DNA of 64,000 bases from positions 248,001 to 312,000 of the forward strand of contig NZ_CAJGYV010000001.1 in the NCBI RefSeq assembly GCF_904846055.1, written 5' to 3'. The translations under genes and the position numbers were made by a program. Below the pieces are notes generated by a model, which saw nothing but the letters and a program-made list of their open reading frames with translations, ran no database searches and had not been told where the DNA came from. Below, piece after piece: positions 38,615-50,979 of the stretch. Origin of the DNA: Psychrobacter ciconiae. GTDB taxonomy: Bacteria; Pseudomonadota; Gammaproteobacteria; Pseudomonadales; Moraxellaceae. Within the stretch, counting starts at the first letter, position 1. Each line of letters opens with the position of its first letter.

Positions 38615-39907
38615 TTAATCCGCAAAATTTTGAGTATCAAAGAGCCAATCCCAAGCTTTGCTTGATTGCTCACCGGATCGCATGTCTTTGACACTTAAGG
38701 TTTGATTGTCAATTTCATCTTGCGCCAAAATCACCGTAAGCTTCGCACCCGACTTATCTGCCTTTTTCATTTGAGCTTTTAGGCTGGTCGCACTTGCCAT
38801 TTTAACGCGCAAATCAGGACGGTTAATCCGCAACGTTTGCGCGTAATCGATCGCATCGCTAAACACTTCAGGATGTGCCACCACAAACACATCACAGCTT
38901 GATTGGGCATCAAACGGCGCCACCGCTTCAATCAGCAGTAATAAGCGCTCAAGCCCCATGGCAAATCCGACGGCAGGCTCAGATTTGACGGCTTTACCAG
39001 AATCAGTACCCGTTCCCATTGATTTTAGCTGACCGATCAAACCATCATAACGACCACCGGCGCAAACGGTCGCTTGACTGCCAAGCTTATCGGTCACCCA
39101 TTCAAACACCGTTTTATTGTAATAATCCAAGCCGCGAACCAAATGCGGGTTGATGACATACTCAATGCCTAAGGCGTCCAAATAGCGCTTCACTTGCTCA
39201 AAATGCTCGCGGCTGTCTTCACCTAAAAAGTCAGCAAGCTTCGGCGCACCTTGAAGCAGCTCTTGAGTTTTGGCATCTTTACTGTCCAAAATACGTAGCG
39301 GATTGGTCGTTAATCGGCGGCGGCTGTCCTCATCAAGACTGTCTTGCTTGTCAGTCAGATACGCCACCAACGCATCGCGGTAAGCTTTACGCTCGTCAAT
39401 CTCGCCAAGCGAATTTAATTGCAAATGAACATGATCAGCAATGCCAAACTCTTGCCAAAATAGCGTGGTCATGGCAATGACTTCCGCATCCGCATCCGGC
39501 AGCGGACTACCAAAGCTTTCCACGCCCAACTGGTGAAACTGACGATAGCGACCTTTTTGTGGGCGCTCATAGCGAAACATCGGTCCCATGTACCAAAGCT
39601 TTGGGGTATCGCCGCGAAGCAAGTTGTGCTCGATAACGGCGCGAACGGCTCCTGCGGTGCCCTCTGGTCGCAAGGTTAATGGCGTTGGCGGCTCAGACTT
39701 GTCTTTAAAGCTGTACATTTCTTTTTCGACAATGTCCGTTGCCCCGCCGATGGCTCGCGCAAACAAATCGGTCTGCTCAACGATCGGTAAGCGCATGTGC
39801 TCAAAGCCAAAGCGGCTCAAAACATCGGCAAGCACCGACTCTAAATACAGCCAATCTGCCGATTGTGGCGGCAAAATATCATTGAACCCTTTAATCGCTT
39901 TAATCAT
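38615..39907 (-). CDS. hisS: Histidyl-tRNA synthetase
   Basis: Class II aminoacyl-tRNA synthetase of 430 residues that charges tRNA-His. The N-terminal [15 protein letters not shown], motif 2 [19 protein letters not shown] and histidine-specific [15 protein letters not shown] and [12 protein letters not shown] are all present, with an anticodon-binding C-terminal domain. ATG 39907 is chosen as it matches the family start. The paralogue hisZ lies at 45.6 kb but is shorter of these catalytic motifs. Confidence 0.97.
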   Translation of the reverse strand: MIKAIKGFNDILPPQSADWLYLESVLADVLSRFGFEHMRLPIVEQTDLFARAIGGATDIVEKEMYSFKDKSEPPTPLTLRPEGTAGAVRAVIEHNLLRGDTPKLWYMGPMFRYERPQKGRYRQFHQLGVESFGSPLPDADAEVIAMTTLFWQEFGIADHVHLQLNSLGEIDERKAYRDALVAYLTDKQDSLDEDSRRRLTTNPLRILDSKDAKTQELLQGAPKLADFLGEDSREHFEQVKRYLDALGIEYVINPHLVRGLDYYNKTVFEWVTDKLGSQATVCAGGRYDGLIGQLKSMGTGTDSGKAVKSEPAVGFAMGLERLLLLIEAVAPFDAQSSCDVFVVAHPEVFSDAIDYAQTLRINRPDLRVKMASATSLKAQMKKADKSGAKLTVILAQDEIDNQTLSVKDMRSGEQSSKAWDWLFDTQNFAD

Positions 39908-39989
39908 CAGCGCCGTTATCCTCAAGTTTTTATGACCGCCGTTAGCGGCAATTTAAAAATGTATCAAAATATAAGTTTTACAAAAAAGA

Positions 39990-41105
39990 CTATTTTACCC
40001 GAATAATTTCATTTTCGCGCGCTTTTGCCAGCACCTCGGCTTGGTTGCGAACCATTTTTTCAATTTCATCAACCAGATTATTGGTATCAATCAGATGACT
40101 TTTTTCGCCCATGCAGTAAACCAATGATTTTGGCGCTGCGCCCACGATGCCAATATCGGCTTCTTTGGCTTCCCCCGGACCATTAACTTTACAGCCAATC
40201 ACCGACAAGTCTATCGGCTCGCGGATGTCTTCAAGTCGCGCCTCTAAAGCAGTCATCACTTTAATGACGTCAAATTCTTGCCGTGAGCAGCTAGGACAAG
40301 CGATAAAGTTGACGCCATTTGAGCGAATATTCAGTGATTTTAAAATATCAAAGCCGATTTTAATTTCTTCTTCAGGTTCCGCGGCTAACGAGATGCGCAT
40401 GGTGTCGCCAATGCCATCAAGCAATAAGCTGCCAAGGGCAATGGCAGATTTGACCGTTCCGGTTCGATAAACGCCGGCTTCGGTGACCCCTAAATGCAGT
40501 GGGTTATCAATCTGCGCGGAGATTAAGCGATACGCATCGAGGGTTAAAAATACGTTACTGGCTTTCACGGAGATTTTAAATTGATCAAAATTCAGCTTGT
40601 CTAAAATGTCAATATGACGCATGGCGGATTCAAGCATTGCCTCACCGGTAGGCTCGGTATATTTGCGCTGAATGTCCTTTTCAAGTGATCCTGCATTGAC
40701 GCCAATCCGGATAGGAATATTATGATGGCGCGCGCAAGCCACTACTTCACGGACTTTGGCGTCATTGCCGATGTTACCAGGGTTGATTCGCAAGCAATCC
40801 GCGCCTGCCTCGGCAACGGCTAGGGCAATTTTGTGGTCAAAATGAACGTCGGCAACCAAAGGCACGCTAACCAATTTACGGATTTGCCCAAACGCCTCAA
40901 CCGACGCCATCGTTGGGGTTGAGACGCGCATAAAGTCTGCCCCTGCCGCCACGCAGCGCTCAATTTGCGCAACCGTTGCCGCCACATCGCAAGTGTCGGT
41001 GTTGGTCATACTTTGAACGCTGATAGGCGCATCACCACCGATTGCGACATCGCCCACAAAGATTTTTTTGGTCGGGCGGCGTTTAATTGGGGATGGCGTG
41101 GTCAT
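39990..41105 (-). CDS. ispG: 4-hydroxy-3-methylbut-2-enyl diphosphate synthase (IspG/GcpE)
   Basis: [4Fe-4S] enzyme of the MEP isoprenoid pathway, 371 residues. [20 protein letters not shown] at the N-terminus and the cluster ligands in [11 protein letters not shown] and [18 protein letters not shown] identify it. AAAGGA lies seven bases before ATG. It lies immediately after pilF; the rodZ gene that often separates these in gammaproteobacteria is absent. Confidence 0.97.
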   Translation of the reverse strand: MTTPSPIKRRPTKKIFVGDVAIGGDAPISVQSMTNTDTCDVAATVAQIERCVAAGADFMRVSTPTMASVEAFGQIRKLVSVPLVADVHFDHKIALAVAEAGADCLRINPGNIGNDAKVREVVACARHHNIPIRIGVNAGSLEKDIQRKYTEPTGEAMLESAMRHIDILDKLNFDQFKISVKASNVFLTLDAYRLISAQIDNPLHLGVTEAGVYRTGTVKSAIALGSLLLDGIGDTMRISLAAEPEEEIKIGFDILKSLNIRSNGVNFIACPSCSRQEFDVIKVMTALEARLEDIREPIDLSVIGCKVNGPGEAKEADIGIVGAAPKSLVYCMGEKSHLIDTNNLVDEIEKMVRNQAEVLAKARENEIIRVK

Positions 41106-41180
41106 ACAAAAATCCTTTGATAATTCGGAAATAAAATCTTAAGCTGCTGACAATACTTAAAAAGCTAAGCTAGTGCCCAC

Positions 41181-42080
41181 TTAGCGCCATGTTGCAGTTG
41201 CTGGGTTTGCAAGCCAACCTTTGAGCTTTTTGGCTTCATCGCTTAAAGGATACGCTGATAACAATTGCTGCGACAGCTTTTGACGGCTGACCATATCTTT
41301 TTGCGCCGCCGCAAGTTTGATGCCTTGCAATAACAGCCGCGGGCTATTTTTATCTTGAACCAATTGCAAAGTCTCATCATAAAGCTGCTGGGCTTGCAAA
41401 ATACGGTTTTGCTCAATCAACAAATCAACCAGCTCAATATGCGCAATTAAGCTGCTGCGGTTGCCTTCCATCGCGCGGATAAAGGCTTTGGTTGCGGCAG
41501 CTTTATTATTGAGCTGTAAATAGGTACGACCTAAATTTTCAAGCGCGCCAATTCGACCATCATAGCCAAGCGCCGCGCCTGCAATTTCAAACTGCGCCGC
41601 CGCCTCACTATAGCGCTTCATTTGTGACAAATATACGCCGTAATTGTTACGCGCCTGCTCAAAGTCTTTGTCAAGCGCAATGGCTTTTTTAAAATACTCA
41701 TCCGCTTTTGCCAAATTAATCGCGCTGCCTTCTTGCTGAAGCAGCACGCCCATCATATCATAGGCAGGCGCGTATCGGCTATCAGCAGCAAAGGCTTTTT
41801 CAAGCTGTTGCTGGGCGGCATCCAACTTATTTTCGCGGATATATTGTGCCGCTAACGCCGTACGAACGCGAGCAATTTCTTGTTTGTCCAAATTGCGCTT
41901 GTTGCTTGGTTGGGTGCTGGTCTGGTAGCGTGTGTTACCAAGGGCGTCAGTATCTGGAACGCTTTGACAGCCCATAAGCACGCTACAAACTGTCACGCTT
42001 ATTCCAAGTTTTAGCGCCTTTTTTTGAATAATTTCTTTATCAACCCTAACTTTACCAACACTAAAAACCGCTCGCATCAT
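41181..42080 (-). CDS. pilF: Type IV pilus biogenesis TPR lipoprotein PilF/PilW
   Basis: Pilotin lipoprotein of about 299 residues that helps the PilQ secretin reach and assemble in the outer membrane. The signal segment ends at the lipobox LMGC (Cys near residue 38), after an unusually long basic N-terminal region. TPR units are visible, such as YAPAYDMMGVLLQQEGSAI and ARNNYGVYLSQMKRYSEAAA. Start at 42080 is supported by GAGGTG just upstream. Located between rlmN and ispG. Confidence 0.88.
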   Translation of the reverse strand: MMRAVFSVGKVRVDKEIIQKKALKLGISVTVCSVLMGCQSVPDTDALGNTRYQTSTQPSNKRNLDKQEIARVRTALAAQYIRENKLDAAQQQLEKAFAADSRYAPAYDMMGVLLQQEGSAINLAKADEYFKKAIALDKDFEQARNNYGVYLSQMKRYSEAAAQFEIAGAALGYDGRIGALENLGRTYLQLNNKAAATKAFIRAMEGNRSSLIAHIELVDLLIEQNRILQAQQLYDETLQLVQDKNSPRLLLQGIKLAAAQKDMVSRQKLSQQLLSAYPLSDEAKKLKGWLANPATATWR

Positions 42081-42198
42081 TTCACCTCTAATTTTTTTAC
42101 AGTCCATCCATGATAACTGTCGGCATTTAACCGCCATTGTTCTTTAAAAGCCACTGGTATTGAAATTTTTTGATAAAAAAAGTTGATAACAAATTCGC

Positions 42199-43437
42199 TT
42201 AAGCGCCAACGCCATTTTGCTGCTGATTGGCTTTTTGTTGAACAGACTTTTGCCAGTTTGCCGAGCGCCGCGTTTTGTCTGCTACTTGACCGACCAATTG
42301 ACCGCAAGCGGCGTCAATGTCATCACCGCGCGTTTGTCGAACCGTACAAACAAAGCCGGCTTGGTTTAAGATATTGCTAAAGGCATGAATTCGGTTATTG
42401 CTTGAGCGCTGATACGGCGCGTGTGGGAACGGGTTAAACGGGATTAAATTGATTTTACTAGGCAAATCTTTAAGTAGTGCCACCAACTGCCGAGCATGCT
42501 CATCGCTGTCATTGACGCCGCCCAGCATGACATATTCAATGGTCACGTGTTTTTTATGGCGCGGATTGACGTCGCAAACGTAGTTTTTGGCAGCTGCCAT
42601 CAACTCTTTTAGCGGATACTTTTTGTTAATGGGAACCAGCTCATTACGAAGCTCATCGTTTGGCGCGTGCAAGGATATCGCAAGCGCTACATCAATATCT
42701 TTTGCCAACTCATACATTTTTGGCACAACGCCCGAGGTCGACAACGTCACGCGGCGCTTGGAGAGCCCATAAGCGTGGTCGCTTAACATAATCGTCATCG
42801 CACTTACCACCGGCTGATAGTTCAGCAGCGGCTCGCCCATCCCCATCATCACCACGTTGGTCACCTGATTTTCCCAAGTGCTGTGGTCGATACCTGCTAA
42901 ATCCCCACTATCATCACTCATATAAGACGCGTTGGCAACCCAAAGCTGACCGATAATTTCAGCGGCGTTCAAATCGCGCTCAAAGCCTTGTTTGCCGGTA
43001 CTACAAAAGCTGCAATCAAGCGCGCAGCCCACTTGTGAGGAGATACAAAGCGTTTTGCGACCATTGGCTTTATTGTCTTCTGCCGGAATCAAAACGGTTT
43101 CAACCAGTGACCCGCCTGCCACTTCAAAGACCCATTTTCGCGTGCCATCTTCGCTATATTTGCGGTGAACGACTTTTGGCGGCGTCACGCAAGCATGAGC
43201 ACTAAGCTTTGACCGAAGTGCTTTGCTTAAATTGGTCATTTGCTCAAAGTCGGTGACACCAAACTGGTAAATCCACTTCATTACCTGCGTTGCCCGAAAC
43301 GGCTTTTCACCAATGCTTTTAAAAAACTCACCCAACTGCAGCTCAGTCATCCCAAGTAGATTGGTCTTGGCAACCGCTTCATCAACCATCGCAATGGCAG
43401 TTGGGGTAAACATTTCAGGCTTGCGGTTTGCTGACAT
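42199..43437 (-). CDS. rlmN: Dual-specificity 23S rRNA/tRNA adenine-C2 methyltransferase
   Basis: Radical SAM enzyme of 412 residues that methylates A2503 of 23S rRNA and A37 of some tRNAs. The cluster motif [20 protein letters not shown], the segment [12 protein letters not shown] and the C-terminal [13 protein letters not shown] with the mechanistic Cys are present. AAGGT precedes the ATG. It lies between ndk and pilF as in the conserved gammaproteobacterial order. Confidence 0.96.
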   Translation of the reverse strand: MSANRKPEMFTPTAIAMVDEAVAKTNLLGMTELQLGEFFKSIGEKPFRATQVMKWIYQFGVTDFEQMTNLSKALRSKLSAHACVTPPKVVHRKYSEDGTRKWVFEVAGGSLVETVLIPAEDNKANGRKTLCISSQVGCALDCSFCSTGKQGFERDLNAAEIIGQLWVANASYMSDDSGDLAGIDHSTWENQVTNVVMMGMGEPLLNYQPVVSAMTIMLSDHAYGLSKRRVTLSTSGVVPKMYELAKDIDVALAISLHAPNDELRNELVPINKKYPLKELMAAAKNYVCDVNPRHKKHVTIEYVMLGGVNDSDEHARQLVALLKDLPSKINLIPFNPFPHAPYQRSSNNRIHAFSNILNQAGFVCTVRQTRGDDIDAACGQLVGQVADKTRRSANWQKSVQQKANQQQNGVGA

Positions 43438-43565
43438 AACGATGACCTTTTAAAATAAAAACAAGTTGCGGCTTGCTATTATAAACGATTGATAACACTA
43501 ATGAAATTGTAAATATTAGCGCGATTTTATTTTTCAACACCTTTCAAATCTTAACTTTCAAAAAA

Positions 43566-43607
43566 ACAATAATAAAACGGCTTATACCCAAAGATATAAG
43601 CCGTTTT
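43566..43607 (-). terminator. Strong intrinsic terminator of ndk
   Basis: A perfect 13-bp stem (43574-43586 with 43595-43607) and 8-base loop, with a T-rich tail on the minus strand. Confidence 0.85.
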
Positions 43608-43659
43608 GCGCAATGAGGCGTTACCGCTTTGCTATCACGCTTCAAAAATAACGCTTGGA

Positions 43660-44091
43660 TTAACGCTTACGTGGGCAAACTTCATCGTCGTTGAAGAAGT
43701 AGCTGATCTCACGTTTGGCAGAGTCAGCAGAGTCTGAACCGTGAACGGCGTTTTCATCGATACTGCTGGCAAAATCGGCGCGGATAGTACCTTTATCGGC
43801 ATCGGCTGGGTTGGTTGCCCCCATGATTTCGCGGTGCTTGGCAATGGCATTTTCGCCCTCTAAAACTGAAACAAGCACAGGACCTGACGTCATAAACGAT
43901 TTCAAATCGTTATAAAATGGGCGCTCAGCGTGCTCAGCATAAAAACCACCGGCTTTTTCATCATCAAGCTGAATCATTTTTGCAGCAATGATGTTAAGAC
44001 CTGCTTTTTCAAAACGGTCGTAAATTTCGCCGATGTGATTGCCGCCAACCGCGTCAGGTTTGATGATCGATAAGGTACGTTCAATAGCCAT
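43660..44091 (-). CDS. ndk: Nucleoside diphosphate kinase
   Basis: Transfers phosphate from ATP to nucleoside diphosphates through a phosphohistidine. The 143-residue product has the family start [15 protein letters not shown] and the active-site segment [16 protein letters not shown] with the catalytic His. ATG 44091 has AGGAG upstream; the longer frame to 44190 is not family-like. Followed by a strong terminator. Confidence 0.97.
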   Translation of the reverse strand: MAIERTLSIIKPDAVGGNHIGEIYDRFEKAGLNIIAAKMIQLDDEKAGGFYAEHAERPFYNDLKSFMTSGPVLVSVLEGENAIAKHREIMGATNPADADKGTIRADFASSIDENAVHGSDSADSAKREISYFFNDDEVCPRKR

Positions 44092-44233
44092 GAAAAGCTC
44101 CTGCTTCATTATAGTTGATTTTGTCTTACAATTGACCTTGGAATCCGGTTGATTCCAAGGAGGATTTATAGCACTAATTTTTAAATTCAAGCTTATTAAT
44201 TTTCAGCTTTTGTTAAGTTTAAGCTTATTAATC

Positions 44234-45526
<1,293 letters not shown>

Positions 45527-45617
45527 TCATCCTCTTAGTGATGTAATAAATGTGCTAAAAAACACAGTCAAGCAAACTTTAAAAGTAACATTTAAAAAGC
45601 AATAATAGCGTTGCAAA

Positions 45618-46883
45618 TTAAGCATCAACCGCTGTCAACTGCCAGCTGCCCTTAACCAACGCCAAGCGGTGCGTTAATTTAGTTGGCGCATCATCCATAC
45701 TTAATGGCAGGGTCACACGAGCGCCAGAGCCGCGAAGCTCAGTCATTTTTTGCTGAAGCGCGGCTGATTGCCCGCTATCGGCTGATTGCAAATCGGCAAA
45801 ATCGACAACCACAATTTTGGGGGCGTTAAGTGAAATATGATTGACCAATCGGCTCACATCTAAACTAAAACCTGTTGCCGCGCGTCGTGACTGGCTTTTT
45901 TTATTGTCAAAGCGACCACCGCGAACCAGCGGCTGCGATTCATTATTGATATAACCATTAAAAACAATACCGGTATGGTAGTGATAGCCAGACAATTCGG
46001 TGACATCGATGCTCACTTGGCACTGCCAAGCATTTTCTAAATGCGCTTTTAGGGTCATCAAGTCATCAGCCGCCGCCATCAATACCGCATCGGCTTTAGC
46101 AGCGCTTGATAGCGTTTGTAACAGCTTTGGAATATCGTGACCAAATCGCGCTAAGGCATAAAAATCATCGCCCATACCAAGCGACTGGCAAAGGCGTTTT
46201 AGCTCAGGCAAGTTCTTATTGGCATAAAACTGCATCAATTGATGGCTGTCATCTTCTGACAAATCAGCAAGCAACGATAAACGCTCAAAAATCGCCACAT
46301 GACCCAAATCAATATGCAGCTGTGCGTTTAAATTTAAATCACTGAGCATAGCAAACAGCATATCAATCAGCTCAATGTCAGCGGCAAGCTTTGGACAACC
46401 AAAGATTTCAGCGCCTAATTGTAACGGCGTTCTTGAGCCAAAAAGCCCACTTGGCAGGGTGTGGATGACTTGACCGGCATAGCAATAACGCGCAATGCCT
46501 TGACCGCCATGATGCCGATCAATTCGCAAAATCTGCGGGGTGATGTCAGCGCGAAGCCCCATCAATCGTCCCGTTAACTGGTCAATGATTTTAAAGGTTT
46601 GCCGCTTTAAATCTTCTGAAGCGTCGCTTAATAACGATTCGGTAAATTCAATCATCGGCGGGCTGACCAGCTGATAGCCGTGGCAAATAAGCTTTTGAAT
46701 CAAGCTATGACGCAGCCACTCTTGCTTTTGGGCATCATCAAATAAAACATCGGCAACCCCATCAGGAAGCAGCCAACTGCTTGCCACTTCACGGGCAAAA
46801 TTGCTATAAGGAAGGCGCTCAACTTTGGGGAAATCATTCCCTTGATTGGCGGTGGATTGAGCAGAATTTGAACAAACAGACAC
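45618..46883 (-). CDS. hisZ: ATP phosphoribosyltransferase regulatory subunit
   Basis: HisRS-like protein of 421 residues without aminoacylation function; it assembles with the short HisG to start histidine synthesis under feedback control. It shares the class II fold (FKIIDQLTGRLMGLRADIT, HYHTGIVFNGYI, VRGGRFDN), but the HisRS-specific signature segments are altered. The start is GTG 46883 with AAGGA upstream. Downstream is purA, so purine and histidine synthesis genes are adjacent. Confidence 0.9.
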   Translation of the reverse strand: MSVCSNSAQSTANQGNDFPKVERLPYSNFAREVASSWLLPDGVADVLFDDAQKQEWLRHSLIQKLICHGYQLVSPPMIEFTESLLSDASEDLKRQTFKIIDQLTGRLMGLRADITPQILRIDRHHGGQGIARYCYAGQVIHTLPSGLFGSRTPLQLGAEIFGCPKLAADIELIDMLFAMLSDLNLNAQLHIDLGHVAIFERLSLLADLSEDDSHQLMQFYANKNLPELKRLCQSLGMGDDFYALARFGHDIPKLLQTLSSAAKADAVLMAAADDLMTLKAHLENAWQCQVSIDVTELSGYHYHTGIVFNGYINNESQPLVRGGRFDNKKSQSRRAATGFSLDVSRLVNHISLNAPKIVVVDFADLQSADSGQSAALQQKMTELRGSGARVTLPLSMDDAPTKLTHRLALVKGSWQLTAVDA

Positions 46884-47225
46884 AATAAATCCTTGTTTGG
46901 CATAGCGCTTGCCAATAGGCGCGGCATAATACAGGCGTTAAACCTTTTCATCAGGTTCAATCCGTCATCCCGTTTTATGCAATAAATTTTCAAGGCACTT
47001 TATCATTAAGTTTAGCATAATCGCTAAGGCTCGCCTAGTCACAATTGCCGTTAATTGCGACCGATATTTTAGTTTGACGGGCGATTTTTGCTGATTTTTT
47101 ATACGTCAATTAAAGTTAAATAACCGGACTACTGGCAGTTTTAAGCAAATGAGCTTACGGCAATTTGGCTAAAAAATTAGTCAGCAGTCATGTTACACTA
47201 GCGCTTATTTTGTTTTGGAGGCATT
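46884..47225. other. Divergent intergenic region
   Basis: About 340 bases between hisZ (leftward) and the DUF2237 gene (rightward). It should hold both promoters. TTTTGGAGGC just before 47226 is a strong ribosome site. I see no convincing gene, RNA or terminator. Confidence 0.5.
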
Positions 47226-47615
47226 ATGTCGCAAGATTATCACCCCAATCCGGCAATCAATCAAACCAACGTGCTTGGCACAGCGCTTGCTAGCTGCTGC
47301 TTTGACCCAATCACCGGCTATTATCGCAATGGTTTTTGCCATACCGGCAATCATGATGTAGGTCAGCATACCGTTTGTGCCAAAATGACCAGCGAATTTT
47401 TAAACTTTTCGGCAAGTCGCGGCAATGATTTGATCACTCCGCTTCCTGAATTTAATTTTCCAGGATTAAAGCCGGGGGATTTTTGGTGCATTTGTGCGCT
47501 CAGATGGGTCGAAGCCCTTGATTTTGAAGTCGCGCCACCTTTGAAGCTGACCGCTTGCCATGAAAGCTTGCTTACCCTCGTCGATATCGAAACCCTTAAG
47601 CGCTTCGCCATTTAG
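47226..47615 (+). CDS. DUF2237 family protein
   Basis: Small soluble protein of 129 residues, family of unknown function widespread in bacteria. The diagnostic pattern is NVLGTALASCCFDPITGYYRN, then a cysteine-rich stretch with DVGQHTVCAKMTSEFLNFS and GLKPGDFWCICALRWVEAL. Several conserved Cys and His residues could bind a metal, which is inference. GGAGG precedes the start. Confidence 0.9.
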   Translation: MSQDYHPNPAINQTNVLGTALASCCFDPITGYYRNGFCHTGNHDVGQHTVCAKMTSEFLNFSASRGNDLITPLPEFNFPGLKPGDFWCICALRWVEALDFEVAPPLKLTACHESLLTLVDIETLKRFAI

Positions 47616-47714
47616 TTGTTGAGACGCACCTTTATAAGAAGCAGCTTTAAAAGGTAAGAATGCGCGGTCAGCCAAATCTTATTTAAACTTATCCGATAAT
47701 AAAAAGGAGGGGGC

Positions 47715-48935
47715 ATGAGCCGTGATGACGCCAATATAGATAACACCGCTACGCAAATGCAAGTCACCACCGACCCCAATATCAACCGAGTGAATGCGCC
47801 TACTGAGCACTCAGAACTTGCCGATTTAGACTCTGATAGCTATATCTATGGCGACTCAGAAGCCACGCTTGAAGACACCATCGAGACCATGACGGTCTAT
47901 GACCCCGACTCTGAGCGCTATGAAGACATTGAATTTACCAGTGTTGATGAGGTGGTCAACTGCTATTCGTACTCGCGAAAAACTGGTGAAAAGCTTGACC
48001 GACTTGAAATAAAAGACGTCAGCCGCGCCTTAACCAATAACGGTCAATTTATTTGGCTTGGGCTTTATGACCCAAGTTTGCAGACTATTGAAGATGTCAA
48101 AGCTGCTTTTGATTTGCATGAGCTTGCCATTGAAGATGCCTTTGCTGACCACCAGCGCGCCAAAGTCGAAAATTATGACAACGACACCATATTTTTAGTC
48201 ATTCGTACTGCAAAGCTTGAAAATAACGTCATCCGCTACGGTACGACCGCGATTTTTATGGGCAAAAACTACTTAATTACCATTAGAAATGGTCCTTCAA
48301 ACTCCTACGCGCCGGTTCGCGAGCACTGCCACCGCCGCCCTGAAAAACTGCGCATGGGACCTATTTTTGTCTTACACGCCATCCTCGACTTTATTGTCGA
48401 CAACTATATGCCGGTTACTGACCGCTTAGGCAGCTATTTGCGTGAGCAAGAACGCAATATTTTTACCTATACCTTCAGTAAAGAAACCTTGCAGAATTTG
48501 TATGAGTTAAAAGCTCAATTGGTGCATATGCGCGCGGTGATTTTGCCGGTTCAAGACATTTGCAGCTTTTTTATCAACCATAAAAAAAGTGATTTGGTGT
48601 CGCCATTTTCGCAAGCCGCAAAGCCTTATTTTCGTGACGTCAACGACCATTTATTGCACTCCCTTGACGCAATTAATGGCTTAAATGAGATGCTAAGCGT
48701 GGTGATGAATACCTATCTTGCCATGGTAAATATGGGACAAAACGAGGTGGTTCGAAAGCTTGCCGCTTGGGCAGGGATTTTGGCAGTTCCCACGGCGATT
48801 GCGGGGATTTATGGCATGAACTTTGACTTTATGCCCGAGCTCCACTGGAAATACTCTTATTTGATTATTATGTTCATTATTATCGGGCTTTGTTCGTTTT
48901 TATATTATAACTTCAAGCGTTTGGGCTGGTTATAA
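47715..48935 (+). CDS. corA: CorA family divalent cation transporter
   Basis: Magnesium/cobalt channel of 406 residues. The long, acidic N-terminal cytoplasmic domain forms the funnel. Two C-terminal membrane helices flank the selectivity signature YGMNF near residue 378. The first 85 residues are strongly acidic and longer than in the E. coli protein. An AAGGAGG ribosome site lies just upstream. Preceded by DUF2237 by about 100 bases; no operon evidence beyond same direction. Confidence 0.93.
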   Translation: MSRDDANIDNTATQMQVTTDPNINRVNAPTEHSELADLDSDSYIYGDSEATLEDTIETMTVYDPDSERYEDIEFTSVDEVVNCYSYSRKTGEKLDRLEIKDVSRALTNNGQFIWLGLYDPSLQTIEDVKAAFDLHELAIEDAFADHQRAKVENYDNDTIFLVIRTAKLENNVIRYGTTAIFMGKNYLITIRNGPSNSYAPVREHCHRRPEKLRMGPIFVLHAILDFIVDNYMPVTDRLGSYLREQERNIFTYTFSKETLQNLYELKAQLVHMRAVILPVQDICSFFINHKKSDLVSPFSQAAKPYFRDVNDHLLHSLDAINGLNEMLSVVMNTYLAMVNMGQNEVVRKLAAWAGILAVPTAIAGIYGMNFDFMPELHWKYSYLIIMFIIIGLCSFLYYNFKRLGWL

Positions 48936-49129
48936 GATGGGGTTTTAAATGGCTAAATGGGCACTGTCTCTTAACGCCATAGCCCGTTCTGCGGTTTGGC
49001 AGCTTAAATAAAAGATTGATTATCATTATACATTGTAATATTATTTGAGCCAATTCTTACAGTTTTGATACTAGATATCACGATTTTATTGCGCTTAATC
49101 TTCCATTAAGCCTACGCTCAAATGAGGTT

Positions 49130-50725
49130 ATGATGCGACTATCAAGGTTATCTCAAGCAGTAGCGCTCAGTGTTTTCGCGTCGGCGCTTAGTGCTTGTAA
49201 TAGCGATTCTGAAGCCGAATCCGCCGTCATTCGTGATGTTACGCCACCCTTATTGATTACCGATGACAATTTTAATAGCGGTCACACCAATGTTGCCGCC
49301 GTATTTTTGGTGGGTGATGCCAAAGATGATGGCGGGGTCAAGTCAGTAACTTATCAAATTAATGGCAGCGCGCCTGCCTTACTTAACGTCGATGACAAGG
49401 GTCATTTTGCACAAAGTATTTCCCTAAATCGCGGCGAAAACGTTATTAAATTGACCGCAACCGACACCGTTGGCAATCAATTAAGCCTAAATAAAATCAT
49501 CTATTTAGGCGACACCATTGCCGCTGGAAATGCGCACTCAGGGGCGATTAAAGACGGCAAGCTTTTTGGCTGGGGTCGCAATAACTTTGGACAAACTGGA
49601 ATTGGCATCACCTCAACATTTAACGAGGCGGCGCACCCCGATACGCCAATGCCGGTTAATAACGCGCCAACTGATTTGGTCAGCTTAAGCTTTAACCAAA
49701 ATCACTCGCTTGCGATGGATAAAAACGGTCAAGTTTACAGTTGGGGTGAGGACAAGTCAGGGCAATTGGGTCGCGGTAATGGCGGTCGCGATAACTGCTC
49801 CACCACAAAAAACGACTGCCGATTAAGCATTGCGGCAATTCCAAACATAACCAATGCCTTGATAATGGCGGCAGGCTACAGTCATAACTTGGTGCTTGAT
49901 GACGATGGCAACGTTTGGGCGTTTGGCGCAGGCGGCAACGGTCAACTTGGCAATGGCACTGCCGCAGACAGCAGCTCGCCGGTTTTGGTGGATTTTTCCA
50001 AAGCTGAAAACGTCGGTCGCATCATTCAGGTGGCAGCAAATGCCAACTCGTCGTTCGCGCTTGATGATAAAGGTCAAGTTTGGGGTTGGGGCAGCGATGC
50101 CGATGCCAATTTTGGTCGTGGAGCGCCGTGTAATGAAGCCCATGATTGCGTTGATACTCAAGCGACCCCAATATTACTTCCGGTCAGCAAAATCAGCACT
50201 CAAGATGAAAAGATCATCCAATTAGCAACCGGTCGCGATCACGTGTTAGCGTTAACCAATAAAAATACCGTTTATGGTTGGGGGCTGAATACCACAAGCC
50301 AAGTCGGCTACAACGGTACAGGTCTTAAAGACACAAAAAATGCTTGGGGCAGTATCGTGACCACCGCTAAAACATTGCCTTGGTTTCAAGAAAAATCGGT
50401 TCGCAGACTGTTTGCCAATGGCAATTTAAGCTACGCGCTATTAAGTGATGGCAAAGCCTACCCTTGGGGCAGCTATGGCGAAACCAAAATCATCAATGGC
50501 AAAGCCAAAATCACTTATGACAACATAAATGAGCCTGAAGACCGACTTAAAACTATAATGGCTATCGATAGTTTGGCGGTGGGAGCGCGGCATCACGTCG
50601 CTAAAGAAATAAATGGCACCATTGTGAGTTGGGGCTTGAGCGTTGAGGGCACGCTTGGCAAAAAAAACACCCTTGATTCATGGGTGTTTAACACGCCTAT
50701 CATCGTCGATTTTCCTACCAGTTAG
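49130..50725 (+). CDS. RCC1-repeat lipoprotein (seven-bladed propeller)
   Basis: Surface or periplasmic lipoprotein of 531 residues. The signal peptide ends at the lipobox LSAC. An Ig-like domain of about 100 residues follows (NRGENVIKLTATDTVGN). The rest holds seven RCC1-type repeats, recognisable as G/W-x-W-G motifs: GKLFGWGRNNFGQTG, GQVYSWGEDKSGQLG, GNVWAFGAGGNGQLG, GQVWGWGSDADANFG, NTVYGWGLNTTSQVG, GKAYPWGSYGE and GTIVSWGLSVEGTLG. Seven repeats make one complete propeller. Ligand unknown. Two adjacent ATG starts (49130, 49133). Confidence 0.82.
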   Translation: MMRLSRLSQAVALSVFASALSACNSDSEAESAVIRDVTPPLLITDDNFNSGHTNVAAVFLVGDAKDDGGVKSVTYQINGSAPALLNVDDKGHFAQSISLNRGENVIKLTATDTVGNQLSLNKIIYLGDTIAAGNAHSGAIKDGKLFGWGRNNFGQTGIGITSTFNEAAHPDTPMPVNNAPTDLVSLSFNQNHSLAMDKNGQVYSWGEDKSGQLGRGNGGRDNCSTTKNDCRLSIAAIPNITNALIMAAGYSHNLVLDDDGNVWAFGAGGNGQLGNGTAADSSSPVLVDFSKAENVGRIIQVAANANSSFALDDKGQVWGWGSDADANFGRGAPCNEAHDCVDTQATPILLPVSKISTQDEKIIQLATGRDHVLALTNKNTVYGWGLNTTSQVGYNGTGLKDTKNAWGSIVTTAKTLPWFQEKSVRRLFANGNLSYALLSDGKAYPWGSYGETKIINGKAKITYDNINEPEDRLKTIMAIDSLAVGARHHVAKEINGTIVSWGLSVEGTLGKKNTLDSWVFNTPIIVDFPTS

Positions 50726-50979
50726 GTAGCCACCTATCAAAGGTCAAAAGTAACGCAAATAAAAGGTCGCGTTATTTACGCCGCCTTTGTTATTTGCCAT
50801 CATGATTTTTTGTAAAGCATTTAAACCTTAGGCGGTAAATTCCCATCCTTTTTTACCGGATGCTGATAATCGGCAAGTGTATCCTCAGGGCTGCCAAAGG
50901 TTTTTGCCGTCCACGTTAAAATCACCACCGAACCGCTTAACGCCAAAATAGCAATCGAAATCGTCGCTAAAAGCCACAA

